A stretch of DNA of 64,000 nt from Actinomycetospora lutea (GTDB taxonomy: Bacteria; Actinomycetota; Actinomycetes; Mycobacteriales; Pseudonocardiaceae): contig NZ_JAQZAL010000005.1 in assembly GCF_028737205.1 (NCBI RefSeq), positions 62,001-126,000 of the forward strand. Reading direction: 5' to 3'. The notes beneath the pieces were generated by a model, which saw only the letters and a program-made list of their open reading frames with translations, searched no databases and was not told the DNA's origin. Both the position numbers and the translations under genes were made by a program. Positions 24,531-33,614 of the stretch are shown here, one piece after another; the first letter of the stretch is position 1, and each line of letters begins with the position of its first letter.

Positions 24531-24895
24531 CTCAGGGGTGTCTCAGGACATCGGCACAGCCCCGGACCCTCACAGGTTCGCGCGGCTGGCTGGACCGGTG
24601 GCGTGGCCCCGTCGGGCGAGGTAGGCCGCGAGTGGAGTGCGTCGGGCCAGGGAGCGGTGCCCGGGGTCGGGGTGGACCCGTGCGCCATGGCGGATGCGAG
24701 GCCGCACCTCACCGTCAGGTGAGTGAAACCTGCCAGGACCGGCAGCACACCCTCACCCCGCGGTCATGGTCCCGCCTTTCCGACCTCGCGGACGATTGTT
24801 CCTGGCCCGCCCCCTGGCGGGGCGATCGACGACGGCGACGACGCCGGGGGCGGTGACGAGCGCACGGCGCGACCACCTCGCACCAGGAGACGATC
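24531..24895. other. Gene-free stretch after tRNA
   Basis: I see no gene here. Antisense reading frames across the tRNA are artefacts. A small hairpin CTCAC-CGTCAG-GTGAG lies at about 24706-24722. The first 25 nt after the tRNA resemble the sequence after the degraded tRNA copy at 28250, which supports a duplicated attachment region. Confidence 0.5.
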
Positions 24896-25570
24896 ATGAC
24901 CAGCACGCAGTCCTCGGGCGGTCCGTATCCCGGCGGCCCATACTCCGGCGGCCCGTACTCCGGCGGCCCGTACCCCGGCGGCCAGGGCGGCCCCGCCTGG
25001 GGGCCACCCTCACCGCCGACCGGTCAGCCCCCGCCGCCCCCGGACCGGCCACGACGCAGCGCGCTCCGCGTCGTCGGCATCATCGCCTCGGTGATGGTCG
25101 GTGTCCCCGTCCTCCTCTTCGTGATGGCGATGGTGGTCACGCTCGTCCGGGGCCCGTCGTCGGCCGCTCCCGCGACGGGCCCGGGGTCGGCCGGGTCGTC
25201 CGGTCCGGGACCGGTCACGGTGCTCCAGCTCACGACCGGCGACTGCTTCAACTCGCCGGCGATCCCCGCCGACGGGTCCACCGTGGCCGTCGACGAGGTC
25301 CTTCCCGTGCCCTGCTCGAGCCCGCACACGCGCCAGGTCGTGACCACTCTCGCTTACCCGAACCTGACGTGGGAGGGCGGCGCCGAGGCGCAGTCCGGTG
25401 AGCAGTGCACGAACTCGTTCCGGACCGATCTCCGCGACGGCGTGCGGACCGACGATCGCTACCTGCCCGCGCGGATGCACGGTGTCGTGAGCTCGCCGGG
25501 CAAGAACTCCGTGTACGTGGCCTGCGTGATCGCGACGGAGGCTCCCACCACGGGGTCGGCGCTGCGCTGA
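24896..25570 (+). CDS. Membrane-anchored protein with extracytoplasmic Cys domain (septum-formation-like)
   Basis: This 224-aa protein begins with a Gly-Pro-Tyr repeat region (GGPYPGGPYSGG units, residues 8-30), then a Pro-rich linker, one membrane helix (VVGIIASVMVGVPVLLFVMAMVV, about 57-81) and an exported C-terminal domain with four cysteines (GDCFNSP, VPCSSPH, EQCTNSF, VACVIAT). This matches the layout of the septum-formation domain proteins of actinobacteria. ATG 24896 follows AGGAG. It precedes the Hsp70 fusion and may act with it at the membrane. Confidence 0.75.
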   Translation: MTSTQSSGGPYPGGPYSGGPYSGGPYPGGQGGPAWGPPSPPTGQPPPPPDRPRRSALRVVGIIASVMVGVPVLLFVMAMVVTLVRGPSSAAPATGPGSAGSSGPGPVTVLQLTTGDCFNSPAIPADGSTVAVDEVLPVPCSSPHTRQVVTTLAYPNLTWEGGAEAQSGEQCTNSFRTDLRDGVRTDDRYLPARMHGVVSSPGKNSVYVACVIATEAPTTGSALR

Positions 25571-25841
25571 CGGTGCAGGACACGGAGCCTGCTCGACAAG
25601 CAACTCGTTCTCGGTGTTGACGGAGCGTGCAGCTCGCTACGCTGGTCGGTTCACACGACTGAGACCGGGCCGCGATCGGCTACGACGCTCCGTGAACGCC
25701 TCTGCACGTCGTGGGGATGAGAACGCCGCCGCGCGGATCACGGGGGCGGAGAGGAGTTCGGCGGCACGTCCGACACGGCGGGGGGGTCCGACCACGTCAC
25801 GCAGGGGTGCCGACGCGCGAGACAGGCGAGGGGGAAGACCG

Positions 25842-28160
25842 GTGGAATACGGGCTCGGTGTCGACCTCGGCACCACGTTCACCGCCGCGGCGGTCGAGCG
25901 CCACGGGCGCGTCGAGATGGTGACGCTCGGCGACCGGTCGGCAGCGGTGCCGTCGGTGGTCCTCATCCGCGACGACGGCACGATCCTCGTCGGCGACGCC
26001 GCCGACCGCCGCGCCGTGACCGAGCCCGACCGCGTCGCCCGCGAGGTGAAGCGACGCCTCGGCGACCCGATGCCCCTGGTGCTCGGTGGGAGTCCGTATG
26101 CGGCCACCCAGCTGATGGGCCTGCAGCTGCGCGACGTGGTGAAGCTGGTCAGCGAGCGCGAGGGCGGCGCGCCCGACGTGGTGACTCTCACCCACCCCGC
26201 GAACTGGGGCCCGTACAAGAGGGAGCTGTTCAGCCAGATCCCGAAGATCGCCGGCCTCGGCCGGGTCCGGATGCTCACCGAGCCGGAGGGGGCGGCCGCG
26301 CACTACGCGTCCAACGAGCGGCTCGAGGAGGGCGCGCTCGTCGCCGTCTACGACCTCGGCGGCGGGACGTTCGACGCCACGGTCCTGCGCAAGGCCGGCA
26401 GGGGCTTCGAGATCCTCGGGACGCCCGAGGGCCTCGAAGGGCTCGGCGGCATCGACTTCGACGAGGCCGTGTTCAGCCACGTCGACCGCAGCCTCGGTGG
26501 TCCGCTCTCCGCCCTCGACCCGTCGGACCCGCACGACACCAGCGCGGTCATCCGCCTGCGCGAGGACTGCGTACGGGCCAAGGAGGCCCTCTCGGCCGAC
26601 ACCGAGACCACGATCCCGGTGATGCTTCCGGACCTGCAGACCGAGGTGCGCCTCACGCGCGGCGAGTTCGAGGAGATGATCCGGCCCTCGATCAGGGCGA
26701 CCATCGAGACGCTCAACCGGACGCTGCTCTCGGCGGGTGTGACGCCCGACCACCTGGACACCGTGCTGCTCGTCGGCGGCTCGTCGCGCATCCCGCTGGT
26801 CTCGCAGATGGTCTCCGCGGAGCTCGGGCGACCCACAGCGGTCGACGCCCACCCCAAGCACGCGATCGTGCTCGGCGCCGCGGTGATGTCCGGCCGCGGC
26901 TTCGTCGACGACGGCGGCACGTTCACCGGGCCGCGCAGCGGGGCCGCGCCGGTGACGACGACCATGGACCGGTCCGACCCTCGCACCGGCGCGGGCCCCA
27001 CCGGACCGCGTGACGCGATGCACCCACCGACGGGCCCGGTCCCGATCGGTCGGAGCGCCCCCGCCCGCCCGATGGTCCCGCCGGTGCGGCCGGCCGGGCC
27101 GGGTACCTCGGTCCCGTCCCCGGCACTCGCCACCTCCGCCCAGACGGTCGCCGGAGGCCGCCGGCGCGCGGTCACGATCCCGCGGCGCCGGCTGATCGCC
27201 GTCTGGGCGGCCGCGGTCGTGCTGGTGCTCGTCGTGGCCGGGTTCGCGTTGGTCGTGCTGGTGGGGCCGCCGGCGGCGGCGAGTGAGACGACCCTGGAGC
27301 CGGTGAACACCGCCCAGGCCAACCCGTTCCTGCCGCAGGCCGGCGGTACCGATGCTCCCGGCGTGGCCTCGCCGCCCGACGCGGCCGGCTCGGTGGGGGG
27401 CAACACCCCGGGCCTGTTCGGCGGCAGCGGGAGCAACGCGTGTCGGCGCGACGAGATGGCGGACTTCCTGGCCGGCCACCCCGACCTGGGCGCGGCGTGG
27501 GCGCAGGCCCAGGGCATCGACCCGAGCCAGATCGGTGACTTCCTGGCGCACCTCAGTCCCGTGGTCCTCCGCGCGGACACGGCGGTGACCAACTACGGGT
27601 ATGCCGACGGGCACCTCACCAGCCGTGCGGCGATCCTCCAGAGCGGCACCGCGGTCCTGGTCGACGGGTACGGCACCCCACGGGTCAAGTGCTACTGCGG
27701 GAACCCGCTCACCGCACCCCCGCGCGACCTGTCGCTCCGGTTCGAGGGAACGGCGTGGCCGACCTTCGCGCAGAGCAACATCGTGGTCGTCCAGCCCGCG
27801 GCCGTGCTCGTCGACGAGCTCACCGTCGTCGACGTGGCCACCAACACCACCTACGTGATCGTCCCACCGCCGTGGCGATACGGATACGCGCCCGCGACGA
27901 GCCCGGTGAGGGGCTCGGGAACCTCGAGCACCGAGACCACGACAGCTCCTCCGACCAGCACGACCACCACCAGCACGACGGATGCCGCCACCACCACAGC
28001 TCCCACCACGACGGCACCCACCACGAGCAGCGCCTCGCCGAGGAGCACGGCGACGAGCCCCGCGAGGTCGTCGAGCCGGACACCGGGATCATCACCGACG
28101 GCTGACGCGACGAGGGGCGAAGCAGGTGCGGACGAAGCGGGCAGGTCGCCGGGCCCGTGA
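25842..28160 (+). CDS. Hsp70-like ATPase fused through a membrane helix to a DUF6777-type domain
   Basis: This 772-aa protein has an N-terminal actin/Hsp70 nucleotide-binding domain, with GVDLGTTFTAAAV, AVYDLGGGTFDATVL and LLVGGSSRIPLV. There is no substrate-binding domain. A Pro-rich linker (about 360-445) leads to one membrane helix (about 449-476). An exported domain has CRRDEMADFLAGHPD, LSPVVLRADTAVTNYGY and GYGTPRVKCYCGNPL, as in DUF6777. A Thr/Ser-rich tail of about 70 residues ends the protein. The start GTG 25842 has GAGGGGGAAG upstream. It is probably a membrane ATPase that signals across the envelope; the function is unknown. Confidence 0.82.
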   Translation: MEYGLGVDLGTTFTAAAVERHGRVEMVTLGDRSAAVPSVVLIRDDGTILVGDAADRRAVTEPDRVAREVKRRLGDPMPLVLGGSPYAATQLMGLQLRDVVKLVSEREGGAPDVVTLTHPANWGPYKRELFSQIPKIAGLGRVRMLTEPEGAAAHYASNERLEEGALVAVYDLGGGTFDATVLRKAGRGFEILGTPEGLEGLGGIDFDEAVFSHVDRSLGGPLSALDPSDPHDTSAVIRLREDCVRAKEALSADTETTIPVMLPDLQTEVRLTRGEFEEMIRPSIRATIETLNRTLLSAGVTPDHLDTVLLVGGSSRIPLVSQMVSAELGRPTAVDAHPKHAIVLGAAVMSGRGFVDDGGTFTGPRSGAAPVTTTMDRSDPRTGAGPTGPRDAMHPPTGPVPIGRSAPARPMVPPVRPAGPGTSVPSPALATSAQTVAGGRRRAVTIPRRRLIAVWAAAVVLVLVVAGFALVVLVGPPAAASETTLEPVNTAQANPFLPQAGGTDAPGVASPPDAAGSVGGNTPGLFGGSGSNACRRDEMADFLAGHPDLGAAWAQAQGIDPSQIGDFLAHLSPVVLRADTAVTNYGYADGHLTSRAAILQSGTAVLVDGYGTPRVKCYCGNPLTAPPRDLSLRFEGTAWPTFAQSNIVVVQPAAVLVDELTVVDVATNTTYVIVPPPWRYGYAPATSPVRGSGTSSTETTTAPPTSTTTTSTTDAATTTAPTTTAPTTSSASPRSTATSPARSSSRTPGSSPTADATRGEAGADEAGRSPGP

Positions 28161-28210
28161 CCAACCGTCCGGTCCTCCGAGAAACGGCCCGCCAAGGACT
28201 CGGCGGTCCT

Positions 28211-28262
28211 CCTGAAGCCGGTGTCCCAGGTGCGAATCCTGCTGGGCGCTCTGTGATGTCCC
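28211..28262 (+). repeat. Degraded copy of the tRNA-Arg 3' half (att-like)
   Basis: From 28211 the sequence follows tRNA-Arg positions 24491-24532 base for base with three substitutions in the first 30 nt and a 2-nt deletion in the acceptor stem. Similarity continues weakly beyond the tRNA end. It lies 50 nt after the Hsp70 gene. Such a partial tRNA repeat is the usual mark of an integrated element or of tRNA duplication and decay. No integrase is found between the copies. Confidence 0.75.
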
Positions 28263-28363
28263 GGGCATCCCGGGGACCAACCCATCGAGTACCGGGGTGT
28301 GCGGACCCGCCCGTCTCGGAATCGAGATCGCCGCCGCCACCCCCTCGGTGGTAGGACGACCTC

Positions 28364-29272
28364 ATGGGTACCGGGCCCGACGCCGGTCGCGTCGTGCTGG
28401 ACATCGTGGCTGCGCGGGTGGACGCCCTGCGCGGGACGGTCGACCCGGTGCGGGCCGACGAGCCCGACGCGGTCCACCAGTTCCGGGTCGGCGCCCGGCG
28501 TCTACGGACCGTGATGGCCACCTACCGGCCGGTGCTGCGACGGGAGGTCACCGACCCGCTGCGCGACGAGCTGCGCTGGGTGGCCGGCGAGGCCGGGACC
28601 GCGCGCGACGCCGAGGTCGCCGAGGAGCACCTCACGCAGATGCTCGCGACGATCCCCGCGGTCCACGTCCTCGGGCCCGTCGACCAGCGGGTGCACGCGG
28701 TCCTCCGCCGGCGCTATCGCCGGGCCCACCGCGAGCTGGTCACCATCGTCGACGGGGCCCGCTTCGCCGACCTGGTCGCGGGACTGCAGCACCTGACCGA
28801 CGATCCCCCGCTCACCGAGGTCGCCGCCGACGACGCCGCCGGCGTCCTCACCCGGTGCGTCCGCCGGGACGACCGGCGTCTGCGCGCCGCGGTGCGGGCC
28901 GTGGCCCGCGCGAGCTCCGAGCCGGATCGCGCCGAGCTCCTGCACGAGGTCCGCAAGGCGGCCAAGCGTCTGCGCTACGCCGCGGAGTCCGCCGAGGGCG
29001 TGCACGACGGCGAGGCCGCGCGCGTCGCCGCCGTCGCGAAGACCGTCCAGACCCGCCTCGGGGACCACCAGGACACCGTGGTCGAACGGGAGGTGATCCT
29101 CGAGCTCGTGGCGCTCGCCCACGCCGCGGGGGAACCGGGGTTCACCTACGGACTCCTCTACGCCGAGGCCGCCCGACGCGGTGTCGAGGCCAGGGCCCGC
29201 GGGGAGACCGTGCTGGCCGAGCTCACCGGGGACACCACGTCGTGGCCGGGTGGACCCCGTCGAGCCCCGTGA
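28364..29272 (+). CDS. CHAD-domain protein
   Basis: This 302-aa helical protein is rich in conserved His and Arg, in AVHQFRVGARRLRTVMATYRP, LHEVRKAAKRLRYAAE and TRLGDHQDTVVER. These are hallmarks of the CHAD domain, which binds inorganic polyphosphate. No CYTH domain is attached. It lies alone after the tRNA-like repeat; the role is probably polyphosphate-granule association. Confidence 0.88.
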   Translation: MGTGPDAGRVVLDIVAARVDALRGTVDPVRADEPDAVHQFRVGARRLRTVMATYRPVLRREVTDPLRDELRWVAGEAGTARDAEVAEEHLTQMLATIPAVHVLGPVDQRVHAVLRRRYRRAHRELVTIVDGARFADLVAGLQHLTDDPPLTEVAADDAAGVLTRCVRRDDRRLRAAVRAVARASSEPDRAELLHEVRKAAKRLRYAAESAEGVHDGEAARVAAVAKTVQTRLGDHQDTVVEREVILELVALAHAAGEPGFTYGLLYAEAARRGVEARARGETVLAELTGDTTSWPGGPRRAP

Positions 29273-29303
29273 CGCCGCGAGGGCCCTTGGCGCGGCGGAC
29301 CTC

Positions 29304-29978
29304 TCAGGCGCCGCGCGCGGCGGCCTCCTCGGAGGCGTTGACGACCTGGACCTTGTCGCCGTTCTGCAGCTCGGTGAACGTGGCGCGGGCGTCGGCGGTC
29401 TCCATGCGGATGCACCCGGCCGAGGACCGCGAGGGGTCACCGGCGTGGAAGGCGATGCCCCCGTCGGCGAAGAACGTCGAGTACGGCATCGGGGCCGGCC
29501 GCCCGTCGCGGGTCGTCGACTCCCTGCTGACGTGGTGCTCCTCCTTGCGGTAGACGCGGTAGGAGTGCCCGACCGGGGTGGCCTTGCCCTCCCCGCCGGA
29601 GGCGATCCGCATCGGGCCGCGCACGACCCGGCCGTCGCGGATGAGCCACGCCTGCTGCGACTCGAGGTCCACGCACGCCCGTGCCGACACGGAGCAGGGC
29701 GTTCCCGGGACGACCGCCTCCGCGTGCGCCGCCTGCGCCACGGGGCTGGTCTCCGGGTTCGCCGTCGGGCCGCTGTCGGCCAGCGCCGGGACGGCGAGCG
29801 TGCCGGCGGTCGCCACGGCGACCACCCCGAGGCCGATGGTCGTCCACCATCTCCGGGGAGACCGAGAGGCGTCTGCCGCGCGGTGCCGGCCGACCGGCCG
29901 GGCCGTCTTGTCGATGATGGGTGGACCTCCTCCTCGCCGGGAAGCCGCTGCCTCCCCGTCCGTCGTCGCCCCCTCCAT
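29304..29978 (-). CDS. L,D-transpeptidase (YkuD domain)
   Basis: This 224-aa protein has an N-terminal basic region, one signal/anchor helix (about 44-68) and a C-terminal YkuD domain whose active site reads HAGDPSRSSAGCIRM, with the catalytic Cys following SAG. It makes 3-3 cross-links in peptidoglycan or attaches proteins to it, on the outer face of the membrane. Start ATG 29978; a later start nearer the helix cannot be excluded. Confidence 0.88.
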   Translation of the reverse strand: MEGATTDGEAAASRRGGGPPIIDKTARPVGRHRAADASRSPRRWWTTIGLGVVAVATAGTLAVPALADSGPTANPETSPVAQAAHAEAVVPGTPCSVSARACVDLESQQAWLIRDGRVVRGPMRIASGGEGKATPVGHSYRVYRKEEHHVSRESTTRDGRPAPMPYSTFFADGGIAFHAGDPSRSSAGCIRMETADARATFTELQNGDKVQVVNASEEAAARGA

Positions 29979-30169
29979 CGACGGGACGCGGCGCGCGCCC
30001 GAGCCGCCGACCGGGGGACGCCGACCCCGAGATCGATCTCGGACCGTGACCGGTGCGGCGCTCGGTGGAGGCTGCGGGCCGGTGCGCGCCGGAGCGGAAG
30101 GGCGTCCGCGTCGCGCTGAGCCCCGACGGGCGGTGGTGACGGCGTCGTCGCTGGTGGACGCTGGAGTGC

Positions 30170-32053
30170 GTGGCCGCCGAGCTGGGTCCCTACCGCCTGG
30201 GCCGGTCGCTGGGCAGCGGCGGGATGGGCGAGGTGTTCCACGCGTGGGACACCCGCCGCTCGCGCTGGGTCGCCCTCAAGCTGCTCCACGCCCGCTTCGG
30301 CGCCGACGAGGGCTACCGGCAGCGGTTCCGTCGCGAGGCCGAGGCGGCGGCCGACCTGCGGGAGCCGCACGTCGTGCCCGTCCACGACTACGGGGAGATC
30401 GACGGCCAGCTCTACCTCGACATGCGGCTCATCGACGGCACCGACCTCGCCACGCTGCTCCGCGCCGGCCCGCTCGACCCCCGGCGGGCGGTCGCCCTGG
30501 TCGCGCAGGTCGCCGCCGCCCTCGACGCGGCCCACGGGGCGGGGCTGGTGCACCGCGACGTCAAGCCCTCGAACGTCCTCGTCGGCCCGGACGACTTCGC
30601 CCACCTCGCGGACTTCGGCATCGCGCGCCCCGCGGGCTCGGTGAGCGTCGGCGAGGACGGCGCGGTGATCGGGACGCTCGCCTACATGGCGCCCGAGCGG
30701 CTGCGCGCCGAGCCCGCCGACGCGCGGTCCGACGTGTACGCGCTCGCCTGCGTCCTGCACGAGTGCCTCACCGGCGCGCCGCCGTTCGGCGACGGGGACC
30801 CGTCCGCGCTGGTCGGGGCGCACCTCTACCTCTCGCCCCCCGTCCTGCCCGACGACGTCCCCGCCGCGCTCGGCGAGGTCGTCGCGCGCGGCATGGCGAA
30901 GGACCCGGCGGCGCGGTACGCGAGCGCCGGCGCGTTCGCCGCGTACGCCGCCGCGGCACTGCGGCGACGCCCCACCGCGCCGCTCGACCCGCCGGAGCCG
31001 GACCCGGAGCCGCCCCCCGCCGACCGGGTCGTCGCGCCGCACCGGTGGTCCACGATCGCCCCCCGGCCGCTGCCCCGGTGGGTCCGCCGGACGTTCGTCG
31101 TCGCGCTCGTCGCCCTCGTCGTCGTCGCGGGCGTGGCCGCCGTGCGCCGCTACGCAGGCACCGGGATCTCGATCGGGATCAGTCCGGTGGCGGTGGCCTT
31201 CACCGCGAGCGGCGCCGAGGCCGTCGTGGCCAACGCGGGCAGCCGGACGGTCACGGTGCTCGACACCCGCGGGCGCGGCGTCGTCGCGGAGATCCCGCTC
31301 GGTGACGGGCGCACCGTCGGCGCCGTCGCCGACGCCGCCGGCGAGCAGCTGTACGTGGCCACCACCCGCCGCGCGCGCGACGAGCTCGTCGTGGTCGACC
31401 TGCGCCGGTCGGCCGTCGCGGCCACCCTGCCGCTCCCGGAGCCTGCGGTGGGCGCACCGGTGGTCGACGCCCGTCGGACCACCGTGTTCGTCCCGGTCCG
31501 CGCCGGCGTGCTGGTCGTCGACCTGGGGACCGGGCGGGCCGTGGGCCGGCTCGACCGGCGTCCCGGGGGCCTCGCGGCGGGCGTGGACGGCACCCGGCTG
31601 CTGGCCGTCGACGACCGCCGCTCCACCGCCGAGGTCGTCGACGTCCGCACCGGCGCCCCCGTGCGGTCGATCCGGCTCGGCGCACCCGCCCACCTCGCCG
31701 TCGCCGCCCCGGACGGCGACACCATCTACCTGGGCAGCACCGACCCGCGGCACGCCCTGACCCTCGTCGACCCCGACCGGGCCGCCCCGCTCGACGAGGT
31801 GGCCCTGCCCGGTCCGGTGTCGGGGATCGCGGTCGCCCGTGACGGCTCCCGGGTGTTCGTCACGCTGGCCACCGACCCGCCGGAGCTCGCCGCCGTCGAC
31901 GTCGCGACCCGGGCGGTCAGCACGGGCTGGTTCGTCGAGGAGTTCGCCGACGGCGTCGCCCTGGCCGTCTCCCCGGACGGCACCGAGGTGTGGATCGCCA
32001 ACACCGACCTGGGCACGCTCACCATCGACGACGTCTCGCGCCCGCCCGCGTAG
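30170..32053 (+). CDS. Ser/Thr protein kinase with extracytoplasmic beta-propeller (PknD-like)
   Basis: This 627-aa protein has an N-terminal kinase domain, with GSGGMGEV, VALKLL, HRDVKPSNVL, DFGIARP and GTLAYMAPE. A membrane helix follows (about 310-325, FVVALVALVVVAGVAA), and an exported domain of about 280 residues has YVTN/beta-propeller-type repeats (VVANAGSRTVTVLDTRGRGVVAEIPLG and similar). The propeller probably senses an envelope ligand. GTG 30170 follows TGGAG. The 3' end overlaps the convergent methyltransferase gene by 35 nt. Confidence 0.88.
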   Translation: MAAELGPYRLGRSLGSGGMGEVFHAWDTRRSRWVALKLLHARFGADEGYRQRFRREAEAAADLREPHVVPVHDYGEIDGQLYLDMRLIDGTDLATLLRAGPLDPRRAVALVAQVAAALDAAHGAGLVHRDVKPSNVLVGPDDFAHLADFGIARPAGSVSVGEDGAVIGTLAYMAPERLRAEPADARSDVYALACVLHECLTGAPPFGDGDPSALVGAHLYLSPPVLPDDVPAALGEVVARGMAKDPAARYASAGAFAAYAAAALRRRPTAPLDPPEPDPEPPPADRVVAPHRWSTIAPRPLPRWVRRTFVVALVALVVVAGVAAVRRYAGTGISIGISPVAVAFTASGAEAVVANAGSRTVTVLDTRGRGVVAEIPLGDGRTVGAVADAAGEQLYVATTRRARDELVVVDLRRSAVAATLPLPEPAVGAPVVDARRTTVFVPVRAGVLVVDLGTGRAVGRLDRRPGGLAAGVDGTRLLAVDDRRSTAEVVDVRTGAPVRSIRLGAPAHLAVAAPDGDTIYLGSTDPRHALTLVDPDRAAPLDEVALPGPVSGIAVARDGSRVFVTLATDPPELAAVDVATRAVSTGWFVEEFADGVALAVSPDGTEVWIANTDLGTLTIDDVSRPPA

Positions 32054-33338
32054 CCGCCACCGATGAGCGCACCCCGGCCGCGAGGCCCCGCAGCACCGAC
32101 GCGTGCGGCGCCGACCCCGGCCGGCGGGCGTAGCGCGGCGGGAGCCCGAGCAGGACGAAGCGCTCGACGAGCTCCGCGACCGACCCGCCGGCCCGCCCGG
32201 CCACCAGGTCCTCGAACTCCTCGGCGTCGAGGCGCTCGCCCGGCGAGGTGTAGCCGAGCATCGCCGCGTTCTCGAACGCGTACCAGGTCGACGGGAACGA
32301 GAACGCGAGCACGACGTCGTCGCCGTCGCGGCGCACCGCGTAGGCCGGGTTGATCCCCAGCGCTCCCGCGGCGTGGGGCGGCGCGTCGAACGGGCCGTGG
32401 TCGGTGAACAGGCTGCGGTCGGTGCTCGAGAAGAGCGCGAGCCACTTGCTGCGGCGCAGCCCGGCGGGGTGGCGCCGCTCGGCCAGGCGGGGGCCGTGGC
32501 CGTCGAGGTAGTCGCGGACGACCTCGTCCTCGCTGGTCAGACGCCACGGCGCTCCGCGCAGGAGAGCGACGTAGCCGGCGGCGTCCCGCTCCCCCGCGGC
32601 GTCGCGGGGCTCCATCGCGCGGTTGCCGACGCGGTCGATGAGCACCGTGTCCGCGCGGGCCACGCGACGCAGCTCGTCCATCGCGCCCTGCTGGTCGTCG
32701 AAGTAGTGGAACGCGTCGGTGCACGTGGAGGCGGCGAACGCGTCGTCGGCGAACGGCAGCGCGTCGACCCGGTCGGCGCAGACGAACGTCTGGCCGGGGG
32801 CGATGTAGCGGCGCCCCACCCACAGTTGGAAGAAGTTGCGGTCGACCCCCACCGTGCGCACCGGCCGCGCCCGCGCGCCGAGGTGGTACATCGTGTGGCC
32901 GAACCCGCACGCGAGGTCGAGCACCGGGGCGTCCGTGTCGGGCAGCGCCCGCAGCAGGGAGATCGACGCCAGGTAGCGCGGCTGCCCGTAGCGGACGAAG
33001 AAGTAGCCGAACATCTCATCGTCGATCCGCTCCGAGGACCGCAGGTAGGCGAGCTCCATCCAGTCCTGCGCGGTCAGCGCGTCGACCTCGTCGAGCATCG
33101 CGCGGACCTCGGCGCGGCGGGCGGCGAGCGCCAGCGCGGCCACGGGCCCGCGCCGCGTGAGCCGACCCGGCAGCCGCGGCGGGAACGCCAGCATCGCCAC
33201 GAGCGCGTCGACGCCGCGGCCGGCGCGGAGCAGGGCCACGAGGTCGCCGGCGGTGGGGCCGTCGACCTCGGTGCGCCCCGTCGCGTGCTCCTGCACGTCC
33301 ACGCGTCCGCGGCGCACCACCGGGATGCCGTCGAGCAC
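32019..33338 (-). CDS. Class I SAM-dependent methyltransferase (separated from its zinc ribbon)
   Basis: This 439-aa protein has VLDLACGFGHTMYHLG as SAM motif I and DALPFADDAFAASTCTDAFHYF as the following acidic and motif IV region. The N-terminus VLDGIPVVRRG is the normal end of a Trm112/zinc-ribbon module. The front half of that module lies in the same frame just upstream (33351-33563), cut off by a TGA. Translation could start at GTG 33338, without a strong Shine-Dalgarno, or the TGA could be read through. Substrate unknown. Confidence 0.72.
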   Translation of the reverse strand: MLDGIPVVRRGRVDVQEHATGRTEVDGPTAGDLVALLRAGRGVDALVAMLAFPPRLPGRLTRRGPVAALALAARRAEVRAMLDEVDALTAQDWMELAYLRSSERIDDEMFGYFFVRYGQPRYLASISLLRALPDTDAPVLDLACGFGHTMYHLGARARPVRTVGVDRNFFQLWVGRRYIAPGQTFVCADRVDALPFADDAFAASTCTDAFHYFDDQQGAMDELRRVARADTVLIDRVGNRAMEPRDAAGERDAAGYVALLRGAPWRLTSEDEVVRDYLDGHGPRLAERRHPAGLRRSKWLALFSSTDRSLFTDHGPFDAPPHAAGALGINPAYAVRRDGDDVVLAFSFPSTWYAFENAAMLGYTSPGERLDAEEFEDLVAGRAGGSVAELVERFVLLGLPPRYARRPGSAPHASVLRGLAAGVRSSVAATRAGARRRRW

Positions 33339-33350
33339 GGGGTACTCGCC

Positions 33351-33563
33351 TCAGCCGCAGGTCAGGACACCGAACGACCCGGCGAACGCCGCGACGGGGG
33401 TCGGGGTGAACGCGAGCCGGTCACGGCACCAGGGGCAGGTCAGCGACACGGGCCCGTGGCTCGCGGTCGCGGGGAGGTCGGTCGGGAGGGATGCGGACAG
33501 CGTCACGCGGCAGCCTTCGAGATGGGTCGACCCCGGTGCGGGTCGAGCGGTGTCCGTGGGCAC
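33351..33563 (-). pseudogene. N-terminal zinc-ribbon fragment ended by in-frame TGA
   Basis: The 70 codons include VSLTCPWCRDRLAF and end FGVLTCG, followed by TGA (33353-33351) and then, still in frame, GEYPVLDGIPVV. In intact relatives the pattern is CPxC...CGC-x-EYPVxDGIPV, so the TGA sits where the fourth zinc-binding Cys (TGC or TGT) is expected. This may be a nonsense mutation, a sequencing error or a recoded UGA. I treat it as a broken N-terminus of the methyltransferase gene. Confidence 0.6.
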
Positions 33564-33614
33564 GGCGGGCCGAGCCGGCGCGGGGAGCCCCGCCCGGCGG
33601 ACGGCCGGGTGGGG

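Noticed and set aside
24320-24748. Antisense frame across tRNA-Arg with a CDTGFRRAVLYPLSYG-like sequence, and a similar frame at 28092-28340
   Set aside because: This is the well-known artefact of translating the antisense strand of a tRNA. The second occurrence instead revealed the degraded tRNA copy.
33351-33353. Firm call of a selenocysteine codon
   Set aside because: The downstream sequence can form only a weak 4-bp hairpin and no selenocysteine genes are in the window, so a nonsense mutation or error is at least as likely. Kept as a finding only.
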